From contig JAEDNK010000010.1 of NCBI GenBank assembly GCA_016302545.1, positions 1-24,097 of the forward strand: DNA of 24,097 nt. Reading direction: 5' to 3'. The translations under genes were made by a program, and so were the position numbers. The notes under the pieces were generated by a model. It searched no databases and was not told the origin of the DNA. It saw only the letters and a program-made list of their open reading frames with translations. Positions within the stretch are counted from its first letter, which is position 1, and every line of letters begins with the position of its first letter. The stretch is from Bacillota bacterium (lineage in GTDB: Bacteria > Bacillota > Clostridia > Peptostreptococcales > Anaerovoracaceae). Below are positions 1-6,947 of the stretch, in pieces.

Positions 1-1
1 G

Positions 2-124
2 ACATTCGCCAGAGTTACAGGAAATACTTCGGTTCATGACCTTTCCATGGACAACCTTGTAACACTGGACAAGGAAATCGCCGAGTATACAGGCATAAGA
101 CATGCGGGAAGTCCGAGAAGATAG
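2..124 (+). CDS. C-terminal fragment of an unrecognised protein (5' end outside window)
   Basis: Reading frame 2 is open from the left edge to a TAG at 122-124 and gives about 40 residues ending in the motif TGIRHAGSPRR. Its body is hydrophilic and ordinary in composition (TGNTSVHDLSMDNLVTLD), so it looks like the true end of a coding region rather than chance. I do not recognise the family from this short tail. It is followed by a sigma-A promoter and the valS leader, so it probably belongs to the preceding transcription unit. No clear hairpin terminator is visible between its stop and that promoter. Confidence 0.55.
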   Translation, partial: TFARVTGNTSVHDLSMDNLVTLDKEIAEYTGIRHAGSPRR

Positions 125-145
125 AATAAAAATAAACATACAGTA

Positions 146-174
146 TTGACTTTTCCCTCAAAAGACAATAAAAT
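146..174 (+). promoter_or_regulatory. sigma-A promoter of the valS T-box transcript
   Basis: The -35 box TTGACT (146-151) and -10 box TAAAAT (169-174) are separated by exactly 17 bp and each matches consensus at five of six positions. Transcription would start near 181, about 20 bases before the first conserved T-box element, as expected for a T-box leader. Confidence 0.8.
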
Positions 175-202
175 AATATAGTTAATAACTGCATATAAAA
201 CG

Positions 203-416
203 GTGACGAAGAGGAGTAGCAAAAGCGAGCGCTTTACAGAGAATTGCGGTCATGGGCTGAGAGCCGCGAGAGAAAGCCTTTTGTGAAGGTTGCTTCTGAG
301 TTTTGATTGATAATGAGGGTCCGCATCCGCCGGTGGTGTGTGCGGGAACAAAGGTGGTACCGCGGAAAAGTATTTTCGTCCTTTGTAAGCTTAAAGGCTT
401 GCAAGGGACTTTTTTT
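203..416 (+). ncRNA. T-box riboswitch (tRNA-Val sensing leader)
   Basis: This leader controls valS by reading the charging state of tRNA-Val. Visible elements in order are the GA-rich base of stem I with GAGGAGTAG (211-219), the AGAGAATTGCGG and CTGAGAGCCGCG segments of the stem I distal region (about 238-269), a specifier-loop region near 285-300, and the conserved T-box AAAGGTGGTACCGCG (350-364). A GTT valine codon at 289-291 followed by G is the best specifier candidate. In the antiterminator bulge TGGT (355-358), the last base can pair with discriminator A73 of tRNA-Val. The antiterminator stem ACAAAGG (348-354) with CCTTTGT (380-386) is perfect over 7 bp. It shares bases with the terminator, so the two folds are mutually exclusive. 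The small reading frame that crosses this RNA is not a gene. Confidence 0.93.
378..416 (+). terminator. T-box regulated intrinsic terminator before valS
   Basis: The 13-bp arms GTCCTTTGTAAGC (378-390) and GCTTGCAAGGGAC (397-409) pair fully with two G-U pairs, leaving a six-base loop, and are followed by seven T (410-416). It forms when charged tRNA-Val leaves the antiterminator unformed, and it lies 54 bases upstream of the valS start. Confidence 0.92.
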
Positions 417-469
417 ATGAATAAAGCCCGCTGCAGCCTGAAAAAATCATTTACAGAAAGGGAAAGAAC

Positions 470-3193
470 ATGGAGAAAAATTTAGCAAAAACTTATAACC
501 CCAAGGATTTTGAAGACCGCATATACGAAATGTGGGAAACAAAGGGCTGCTTCAGAGCGGAGGTAGACAAGGACAAGAAACCTTTCACCATCGTAATGCC
601 GCCGCCAAACATTACAGGACAGCTGCACATGGGTCACGCACTTGATCAGACTCTGCAGGATGTACTGACAAGATGGAAGAGAATGCAGGGCTACAGCGCC
701 CTCTGGCTGCCGGGTTCAGACCACGCCAGTATAGCTACCGAGGTTAAGGTGGTTAATAAAATCAGGGAAGAAGAAGGTCTGGAAAAAGAAGATCTGGGCC
801 GTGAAGAGTTCCTTAAGCGTGCATGGGCATGGAAGGAAGAATACGGCGGCAGAATTACCCGTCAGTGCCGTAAGCTGGGAGACTCCTGCGACTGGTCCAG
901 AGAACGCTTTACCATGGACGAAGGCTGCAATAATGCTGTAAAGACTGCTTTCATCAGACTTTACGAAAAAGGCCTCATCTACAAGGGCAACCGTCTGGTT
1001 AACTGGTGTCCGTCATGTATGACTACACTGTCAGACGCAGAAGTAGAACACGAAGACAGAAACGGAAAGTACTGGTATTTCAGATATCCGTCAGCTGACG
1101 GATCATTTGACGGTATCGTAGTGGCAACCTCAAGACCTGAGACAATGTTTGCCGATGAAGCTATCGCAGTTCATCCGTCAGATGAAAGATACAAGGATTT
1201 AATAGGTAAAAAGGTTATCCTTCCGCTTGTAGGCAAGGAAATCCCTATTATAGCAGATATGTATCCTGATCCTGAAAAGGGAACAGGCGCAGTAAAGATT
1301 ACCCCTGCTCACGACCCTAACGACTTTGAAGTGGGACAGCGTGCAGGACTTGGCTGCCCGACCTGCATCAACAAGGATGCAACCATGAACGCTCTGGCAG
1401 GAAAGTATGAGGGGCAGGACCGTTACGAATGCCGTAAGAACTGGGTTTCTGACCTTAAAGCTGCAGGTTATCTGGTTAAGACCGAGGAAAAGGTCATTCC
1501 GATGGGCGAGTGCTACAGATGTAATACCGTAATCGAGGATATGATAAGCGACCAGTGGTTCGTAGCCATGGAGGAACTGGCTAAACCGGCCATCGAAGCT
1601 GCTAAAAACGGCACCTTAAGACATGTTCCTGAAAGATTTGAAAAGACTTATCTTCACTGGCTGGAGGAAATCAGAGATTGGTGTATTTCCCGTCAGCTCT
1701 GGTGGGGACACAGAATTCCGGCTTACTACTGCGACGACTGCGGAGAAATGGTTGTAGCATACGAAGAACCTGAAAAATGCCCTAAGTGTGGAAGCGCGCA
1801 TATGCATCAGGACGAGGATGTGCTGGACACCTGGTTCAGCTCTGCTCTGTGGCCTTTCTCAACTCTGGGCTGGCCTGAAAAGACTCCTGACCTGGAATAC
1901 TTCTACCCTACCGATGTGCTGGTAACAGGCTACGACATCATCTTCTTCTGGGTAGTGAGGATGGTATTCTCCGGACTGGAATACATGGGCGATGTGCCTT
2001 TCCACGATGTATATATTCACGGGCTTGTAAGAGACGCCGAGGGCCGCAAAATGTCCAAGTCACTGGGCAACGGCGTAGACCCTCTTGAAATCATAGACAA
2101 GTACGGTGCAGATGCTCTGAGATTCATGCTTTCCACAGGTATCACACCGGGTAACGACATGAGATTCAAGGAAGATAGGCTGGAATCCTGCAGAAACTTT
2201 GCAAACAAGCTGTGGAACGCTTCAAGATTCGTAATCATGAACCTTCAGAAGGAGGACGGCAGCTTCAGGGAAATGGCTAAGTGCTGCGAAGACTGCTGCG
2301 GCGGATGCTGTGCCAATACCACAAACTTTGCAAATATCGCCCTTAAGGACGAGGACAAGTGGATAATAAATAAGGTAAACGAAGCTATCGAATATGTGGA
2401 CGCAGCCATGGAAAGATACGACCTGGCACTGGCAGGACAGAAGGTTTACGACCTTATCTGGAATGAATACTGCGATTGGTATATTGAGCTGGTTAAGCCT
2501 AGACTTTGGGGAGACGACGAGGAGGACAAGAAGGTTGCAAGATTCACTCTGGTTATGTGCCTTAAGAATATGCTCAAGCTTCTTCATCCGTTCATGCCGT
2601 TCATCACAGAGGAAATCTGGGGCTTCCTGCCTCACGGAGAGGACGAACAGGGTTACCTCATCAGCGCCCAGTGGCCTAAGACCAGCATCAGCTATATTTA
2701 TCCTAAGTCATCGAAAATCGTTGAAATGGCAATGGATGCAGTAAAGGCGGTTAGAAACATCAGAGCGGAAAAGAACGTTGTACCTTCCAAGAAGCTGAGA
2801 GCCATCATCTTGGCAGAAGGTGAAAAAGAGGAAACCATAAAGTCAGGTGCAGACTTCATTAAGAATCTTGCCAATATTACGGAGATTACCTTTGCGGCAG
2901 GAAAGACAGAAGTGCCTGAAGACGCTGTTTCGGCGGTAATCGACGGTGCAGAAATATATGTGCCTTTAGACGACCTTGTAGACTATAAAGAAGAATTCGA
3001 CAGACTCACTAAGGAAAAGAAAAGACTGGAGGGTGAGGTTGCACGTGTAAACGGTAAGCTTTCCAACCAGGGCTTCGTAAGCAAGGCACCTGAGAAGATA
3101 ATTAACGAGGAAAAGTCTAAGAAGGAAATGTACGAGGAAATGCTGGCCAAGGTGACAGCTCAGCTGGAATCCGTTTCCCAAAAGATAAAGTAA
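470..3193 (+). CDS. valS: Valine--tRNA ligase (ValRS)
   Basis: This cytosolic class I aminoacyl-tRNA synthetase charges tRNA-Val and edits mischarged threonine. The 907-residue length is near the family norm. The HIGH-type motif HMGH is at residues 53-56 after PPPNITGQL, and the KMSKS loop at 527-531. The editing domain lies roughly between residues 190 and 360, the anticodon-binding domain about 640-790, and a C-terminal coiled-coil arm about 845-907. A C421-X2-C424-X12-C437-X2-C440 set looks like a zinc ribbon in the connective region. Between the catalytic and anticodon-binding parts sits an unusual cysteine-rich stretch with C605, C606, C609, C610, C613 and C614. The ATG at 470 has the ribosome site GAAAGGGA at 456-463. 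Expression is controlled by the valine T-box just upstream. folC follows after 10 bases, so the two are probably co-transcribed. Confidence 0.98.
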   Translation: MEKNLAKTYNPKDFEDRIYEMWETKGCFRAEVDKDKKPFTIVMPPPNITGQLHMGHALDQTLQDVLTRWKRMQGYSALWLPGSDHASIATEVKVVNKIREEEGLEKEDLGREEFLKRAWAWKEEYGGRITRQCRKLGDSCDWSRERFTMDEGCNNAVKTAFIRLYEKGLIYKGNRLVNWCPSCMTTLSDAEVEHEDRNGKYWYFRYPSADGSFDGIVVATSRPETMFADEAIAVHPSDERYKDLIGKKVILPLVGKEIPIIADMYPDPEKGTGAVKITPAHDPNDFEVGQRAGLGCPTCINKDATMNALAGKYEGQDRYECRKNWVSDLKAAGYLVKTEEKVIPMGECYRCNTVIEDMISDQWFVAMEELAKPAIEAAKNGTLRHVPERFEKTYLHWLEEIRDWCISRQLWWGHRIPAYYCDDCGEMVVAYEEPEKCPKCGSAHMHQDEDVLDTWFSSALWPFSTLGWPEKTPDLEYFYPTDVLVTGYDIIFFWVVRMVFSGLEYMGDVPFHDVYIHGLVRDAEGRKMSKSLGNGVDPLEIIDKYGADALRFMLSTGITPGNDMRFKEDRLESCRNFANKLWNASRFVIMNLQKEDGSFREMAKCCEDCCGGCCANTTNFANIALKDEDKWIINKVNEAIEYVDAAMERYDLALAGQKVYDLIWNEYCDWYIELVKPRLWGDDEEDKKVARFTLVMCLKNMLKLLHPFMPFITEEIWGFLPHGEDEQGYLISAQWPKTSISYIYPKSSKIVEMAMDAVKAVRNIRAEKNVVPSKKLRAIILAEGEKEETIKSGADFIKNLANITEITFAAGKTEVPEDAVSAVIDGAEIYVPLDDLVDYKEEFDRLTKEKKRLEGEVARVNGKLSNQGFVSKAPEKIINEEKSKKEMYEEMLAKVTAQLESVSQKIK

Positions 3194-3203
3194 GGACAAA
3201 TCG

Positions 3204-4526
3204 ATGAACTCAGTCAAAGCAAACACGGCAATAGATAAAATCCACGAGTTTCAGCGCTTCGGCAGCATTCTGGGACTGGAGAGAATGAATTCTCTGCTCA
3301 AGCTCCTGGGCAATCCGCAGGATGATCTTAAAATAATCCATGTAGCAGGAACCAACGGAAAGGGCTCCGTATGCAGATACATTTACAGCGTGCTGCAGGC
3401 GGCAGGATATAAGACCGGCCTCTACACCTCACCTTTTCTCGAGGTTTTTAACGAGAGAATAGAGCTGGACGGAAGATATATCACCGACGAGGATCTGGCT
3501 GCATACACGGACAGAGTGCTCGACTGCGCAGAGAAAATGGTGGCGAGAGGAGAACACTCGCCTACGGAGTTTGAAGTTGTAACAGCCATAGCCTTTCTTT
3601 ACTTTAAAGAAAAAGGCTGTGATTATGCGGTAATGGAGGTGGGGCTGGGAGGCAGAGGCGACTCAACCAATGTGTGCAGGTCGCCGCTGATTTCCGTCAT
3701 CACATCTATTTCCTATGACCATACCGACAGACTTGGAAATACCCTTGCAGAAATAGCTGCTGAAAAAGCGGGTATAATAAAGGAAGGCTGCCCGGTAGTC
3801 ACAAGTGCCGAGGCAGAAGATGCCCTTAAGGTTATTGAGGACAAAGCATCAGAACTGGGCTGCATGTATTTCGAGACACGCCATATACCATACACTGTAA
3901 AAGCACAGGGACTGGCAGGTTCGACCTTTGATGTCAACATTCAGGGAGTATCCTTTGATAACCTCGAAATCTCCATGCCGGGAGAACACCAGATAAAAAA
4001 TGCAATTTGTGCGCTGTCCGCTTTGAATATCCTGGAGGAAAGAGGAAATGTAAATTTACACCGGGATGCAGTCTACAGAGGGCTGAAAGCTGCAAGGCAG
4101 ACAGGCCGCTTTGAGGTAATGTCGGCAAAGTATGAAAAGCCGATAGTTATTATTGACGGAGCGCACAATCCGGATGGCGCATCAGCCTTACGAAAAGCGG
4201 TAAATGAATATCTGCCGGGCAAAAAGATTCTTATGGTTACAGGAATGCTGGCAGATAAGGACACGGAAAGCATTTTGAGAGAGTTTACATCCATAACGGA
4301 TACTTTTATCGCTACGGAACCCGACAACCCGCGGAAGCTGGATGCAGAAAGCCTTAAGACTGAAATTCAGGCGCTGGGAGCAAGCTGCGAAAGCATTTAC
4401 GACTGCAGAGCTGCTGTCAGGGAGGCATCAGAAAAGGCTGCCGCAGAGGATTTCGATGCGGTGCTTTATGCAGGGTCGCTTTATATGATAGGAGCCGTAA
4501 GAGGGCTTCTGAGACAGGGGGAATAG
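3204..4526 (+). CDS. folC: Bifunctional folylpolyglutamate synthase / dihydrofolate synthase
   Basis: This Mur-ligase-family enzyme adds glutamate to dihydropteroate and to reduced folates in an ATP-dependent reaction, supplying and retaining folate cofactors in the cytosol. The 440 residues match the family. The P-loop GTNGKGS is at 49-55, followed by YTSPFLEVFNERI, which is typical of FolC. The VMEVGLGGRGDSTN stretch holds the second conserved block, and IIDGAHNPDGASAL marks the C-terminal ligase domain. The ATG at 3204 follows the valS stop by 10 bases and has AAGGA at 3192-3196. Pairing of valS with folC is common in Firmicutes, so folC is likely under the same T-box control. Folate made here would also serve SHMT (glyA), encoded further along the window. 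Confidence 0.97.
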   Translation: MNSVKANTAIDKIHEFQRFGSILGLERMNSLLKLLGNPQDDLKIIHVAGTNGKGSVCRYIYSVLQAAGYKTGLYTSPFLEVFNERIELDGRYITDEDLAAYTDRVLDCAEKMVARGEHSPTEFEVVTAIAFLYFKEKGCDYAVMEVGLGGRGDSTNVCRSPLISVITSISYDHTDRLGNTLAEIAAEKAGIIKEGCPVVTSAEAEDALKVIEDKASELGCMYFETRHIPYTVKAQGLAGSTFDVNIQGVSFDNLEISMPGEHQIKNAICALSALNILEERGNVNLHRDAVYRGLKAARQTGRFEVMSAKYEKPIVIIDGAHNPDGASALRKAVNEYLPGKKILMVTGMLADKDTESILREFTSITDTFIATEPDNPRKLDAESLKTEIQALGASCESIYDCRAAVREASEKAAAEDFDAVLYAGSLYMIGAVRGLLRQGE

Positions 4527-4528
4527 AG

Positions 4529-4972
4529 ATGATGAAATTTACAATGAGCTCCACTGACGAATACGAAAGGCTGGTTAAGTTTTTCGTTGAAAATCAGCTG
4601 GAGTTCGACGGTGACGAAGAGGTTGACACCGATATAATAAAGTGCTGGAAAATAACCCAGGGAGATGATTTTCTCGTGGCAGGCTGCGTCCTTGCGCAGA
4701 GAGAGGGCAGATATATCATTGACGGTATAGCAGTTGATAAGCCTATGAGAAAGACAGGCATGGGCAAAATACTTGTGGACAAGGTCATCGACGAGGTCAA
4801 GAAAAGAGGCGGAGACGCTATCTATCTTGTGGCTCGTGCCCCGGAATTCTTTAGGAAGCTCGGTTTTGAAACCGTAGAACCCGCTGATGCACCTAATTTC
4901 TTTGAATGCAAGCAGTGCCCTCAGTATAAGGTAAGCTGCCATCCTGAGGTTATGAAACTGGAGATAAAATAA
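4529..4972 (+). CDS. GNAT-family N-acetyltransferase with C-terminal Cys cluster
   Basis: The 147-residue protein has the GNAT acetyl-CoA binding signature: IDGIAVDKPMRKTGMGKIL (about 65-82) gives beta4 and the RxxGxG pyrophosphate loop, and YLVARAPEFFRKLGF (about 99-113) gives the beta5-alpha4 part. The substrate cannot be told from sequence. The C terminus carries C127-X2-C130-X6-C137-H138 (ECKQCPQYKVSCHPE), a compact possible metal site; I recall similar tails in clostridial GNAT proteins but have not checked this. The gene begins two bases after the folC stop. A second ATG at 4532 has better spacing from the AGGGGGA ribosome site at 4516-4522, so the true start may be one codon later. Its stop overlaps the next ATG by one base (TAATG), implying translational coupling to the exporter gene. 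Confidence 0.85.
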   Translation: MMKFTMSSTDEYERLVKFFVENQLEFDGDEEVDTDIIKCWKITQGDDFLVAGCVLAQREGRYIIDGIAVDKPMRKTGMGKILVDKVIDEVKKRGGDAIYLVARAPEFFRKLGFETVEPADAPNFFECKQCPQYKVSCHPEVMKLEIK

Positions 4973-5733
4973 TGGATTACAGCAAGCTTTTACAGGTGAT
5001 TCTGGATATTGCCGAGGAAATGCTGGTCTGCGGAGCTGAGGTTAGCAGGGTAGAAGACAGTATCGAAAGAATGTGTGGTGCGTATAATTGCACCAGAGTC
5101 AACGCATTTATCATCACCTCAAACATACAGGTTACCATGGAGGACCCGGACGGGAACATCGTTACGCAGATAAGGCGTATTATACGCAGTGATGTAAATT
5201 TTGACAAACTGGACTATCTCAACGATCTGTCCAGATACATATGCAGAGAAAGGCCGGATGTGCCAATAATACGAGAAAAATTTGACAATGTCATGTCGAG
5301 AAGGGACTATCCGACATGGATAGCTTATTTGGGCGCGGCCCTTATAGCAGGAGGCTTTGCTGTATTCTTCGGAGGCAGCTTTGAGGACGGAGGGGCTTCT
5401 GCAGTTCTGGGCGTGGTCATGCTGGCAATGATAAAATTCATGAGCCGGTACGAAAAAAATCAGCTGGCTATGATGTTCATCATATCCTTTCTGTCCGGAC
5501 TGTTTACTATCCTGATGATGACAACAGGACTTGGAGAACACAAGGACAAGATTATGATAGGAGGCATAATGCTGCTGATTCCGGGCATAGCCATGACCAA
5601 TTCAGTCAGGGACATGCTGACGGGAGATATAGTAACGGGTACACTCAGACTTACAAACTCGCTGCTTCAGGCGGCAGCCATAGCCTGCGGCTTTGCCCTT
5701 TCACTGATGGTAACAGGAGGTGGCGCATTATGA
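4972..5733 (+). CDS. ThrE/YjjP-type exporter large subunit (DUF1212 family)
   Basis: The 253-residue protein resembles the N-terminal part of threonine/serine exporter ThrE and E. coli YjjP (about 256 residues). A soluble head of about 110 residues with the conserved AEEMLVCGAEVSRVEDSIERM block (14-34) is followed by five hydrophobic segments near residues 117-131, 135-150, 158-176, 188-202 and 226-248. The RVNAFIITSNI stretch is also typical of the family. It pairs with the downstream small subunit, whose ATG overlaps this stop codon (ATGA at 5730-5733). Known relatives export threonine and serine in Corynebacterium (ThrE) or have been linked to succinate export in E. coli (YjjPB). Substrate here is inferred only at the level of small amino or organic acids. 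Confidence 0.88.
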   Translation: MDYSKLLQVILDIAEEMLVCGAEVSRVEDSIERMCGAYNCTRVNAFIITSNIQVTMEDPDGNIVTQIRRIIRSDVNFDKLDYLNDLSRYICRERPDVPIIREKFDNVMSRRDYPTWIAYLGAALIAGGFAVFFGGSFEDGGASAVLGVVMLAMIKFMSRYEKNQLAMMFIISFLSGLFTILMMTTGLGEHKDKIMIGGIMLLIPGIAMTNSVRDMLTGDIVTGTLRLTNSLLQAAAIACGFALSLMVTGGGAL

Positions 5734-6167
5734 TAATTCAGACTGCAGCTGCATTTCTGGGCTCCATAGGATTTGCCATATTCTTTAAGATGAAAGGCAG
5801 GCAGATAGTGCTTGCAGGAATTGGGGGTGCTGTAACGTGGGTGGTTTATCTTTTTATGCAGCATTTTGTTGAAGGATATTTCGTGCCGTATCTGGCGGCA
5901 GCTATCTTTGTAGGAATATATGCTGAGATAATGGCGCGGGTAAACAAAGCTCCGGCTACAATTTTCCTGACGGCGTCAGCTGTGCCTCTCATTCCGGGAG
6001 GAAGCCTCTATTACACCATGCTGGGACTTGTGGAAAAGAATGAGGCGCTGTTTGCGGAAAGCGGCGTTGCGGCGTTAACCATCGCTCTGGCAATTTCTCT
6101 TGGCTTCGTTGTGGTAGCCTTAACCAATAAATATATTAACATTTTTATGAAAAGAACCTCGCATTAA
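5730..6167 (+). CDS. ThrE/YjjB-type exporter small subunit (DUF3815 family)
   Basis: This 145-residue membrane protein has about four to five hydrophobic helices and carries the family landmark SAVPLIPGGSLYYTMLGLVE (about 88-107), where the PGG turn is conserved in ThrE C-terminal domains and in YjjB. In actinobacterial ThrE the two halves are one polypeptide; here they are separate, overlapping genes, as in E. coli yjjP-yjjB. The ATG lies within the stop codon of the large subunit, so balanced synthesis by translational coupling is likely. The stop codon sits in the loop of a hairpin terminator that ends the valS-folC-GNAT-exporter unit. Confidence 0.88.
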   Translation: MIIQTAAAFLGSIGFAIFFKMKGRQIVLAGIGGAVTWVVYLFMQHFVEGYFVPYLAAAIFVGIYAEIMARVNKAPATIFLTASAVPLIPGGSLYYTMLGLVEKNEALFAESGVAALTIALAISLGFVVVALTNKYINIFMKRTSH

Positions 6168-6188
6168 CAAATAGCGGGGTTTTCCTTC
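6155..6188 (+). terminator. Intrinsic terminator ending the valS-folC-exporter unit
   Basis: Arms AACCTCGC (6155-6162) and GCGGGGTT (6174-6181) pair over 8 bp with one G-U. The 11-base loop contains the TAA stop of the exporter small subunit, and a T-rich tract TTTCCTT follows. The T tract is interrupted, so efficiency may be partial. Confidence 0.7.
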
Positions 6189-6252
6189 ATTTAGGAATAC
6201 TTTTCCTCCGCCATAATAAAATGTATAGACACTAAAAACATGGAGGAAAAAA

Positions 6253-6855
6253 ATGGAAAGCAATATAGCGGAACTCTGCGGGGCGGTACTTTCGGAGCTG
6301 AAATTCAGCCATAAGACTTACGGAGAAATATTTTATACCTTTGTTTTGGGAATAGAACGGCGAAGCGGATACATAGACGAAATAAATATCATGGTATCGG
6401 AAAGGCTGATTTTTGATAATACGCCAAGACCGGGCGATTATGTGGAGATAAAAGGTCAGGTGAGGACTTACAATGAATTGTCGGAGGGCAGAAACAAGCT
6501 TAACGTTGTGGTATTTGCCAAGGAAATATATATGAGCGAGAATTTCGGATATAACGAAAACTACGTATATCTTGAAGGCTTTCTCTGCAAAGAACCCCTC
6601 AAAAGAACTTCGCCTCTGGGGAGAGAGATATGCGACCTGATGCTTGCTGTAAACAGAATGTACAACAAATCCGACTATATTCCCTGCATTGCATGGGGTA
6701 GAAATGCGGGCTATGCAGAAAGCTTGGGCGTGGGTACAAAGCTTTCCGTCGAGGGAAGGATTCAGAGCAGGGAGTACAGGAAAAAGCTTGAGGACGGCAC
6801 GTCTGAGACCAGAAAGGCTTTTGAGGTGTCCATTGTAAAAATCGAGGAAATGTGA
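6253..6855 (+). CDS. Tandem OB-fold single-stranded DNA-binding-like protein
   Basis: The 200-residue protein looks like two SSB-type OB folds in a row. The second (about residues 103-200) is clearer: it has YLEGFLCKEPLKRTSPLGREICDL, then YIPCIAWGRNAGYAESLGVGTKLSVEGRIQSREY, then an FEVSI strand, matching the order of SSB strands. The first (about 1-97) keeps a strand layout with PGDYVEIKGQVRTYN but has diverged. The acidic DDxIPF tail of canonical SSB is absent (it ends SIVKIEEM), so it is probably an accessory protein rather than the replication SSB. The ATG at 6253 has a strong GGAGGA at 6242-6247. A promoter upstream is only weakly visible (TAAAAT at 6217-6222, or TATAGA at 6224-6229 with a poor TTTTCC at 6201-6206). 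The gene stands alone between a terminator and the glyA promoter. Confidence 0.75.
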   Translation: MESNIAELCGAVLSELKFSHKTYGEIFYTFVLGIERRSGYIDEINIMVSERLIFDNTPRPGDYVEIKGQVRTYNELSEGRNKLNVVVFAKEIYMSENFGYNENYVYLEGFLCKEPLKRTSPLGREICDLMLAVNRMYNKSDYIPCIAWGRNAGYAESLGVGTKLSVEGRIQSREYRKKLEDGTSETRKAFEVSIVKIEEM

Positions 6856-6891
6856 TAACCACCGCAGGCGATTTTTTTGTTGCTTTTAACG

Positions 6892-6920
6892 TTGGAAAGT
6901 GGTAAAATCATATTTATTAT
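6892..6920 (+). promoter_or_regulatory. glyA promoter
   Basis: TTGGAA (6892-6897) and TATTAT (6915-6920) are spaced 17 bp apart. An overlapping alternative is TTGCTT (6880-6885) with TAAAAT (6903-6908), also at 17 bp. Either would give a short leader before the GGAGGAA ribosome site at 6934-6940. I see no glycine riboswitch or T-box here. Confidence 0.6.
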
Positions 6921-6947
6921 GAATAAACTAATCGGAGGAAAAAAATA

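Noticed and set aside
303..485. Short open frame of 60 codons upstream of valS
   Set aside because: It runs across the T-box and terminator RNA, has no ribosome site, and its composition reflects the conserved riboswitch sequence.
2222..2635. Minus-strand open frame of 137 codons in valS
   Set aside because: Shadow of the valS frame with no start signal or recognisable product.
4481..4942. Minus-strand open frame of 153 codons opposite the GNAT gene
   Set aside because: The plus-strand GNAT has a clear family signature; the antisense frame has none.
6866..6879. Possible terminator after the SSB-like gene (CGCAGGCG then T run)
   Set aside because: The T run is present but the stem would be only two to three base pairs.
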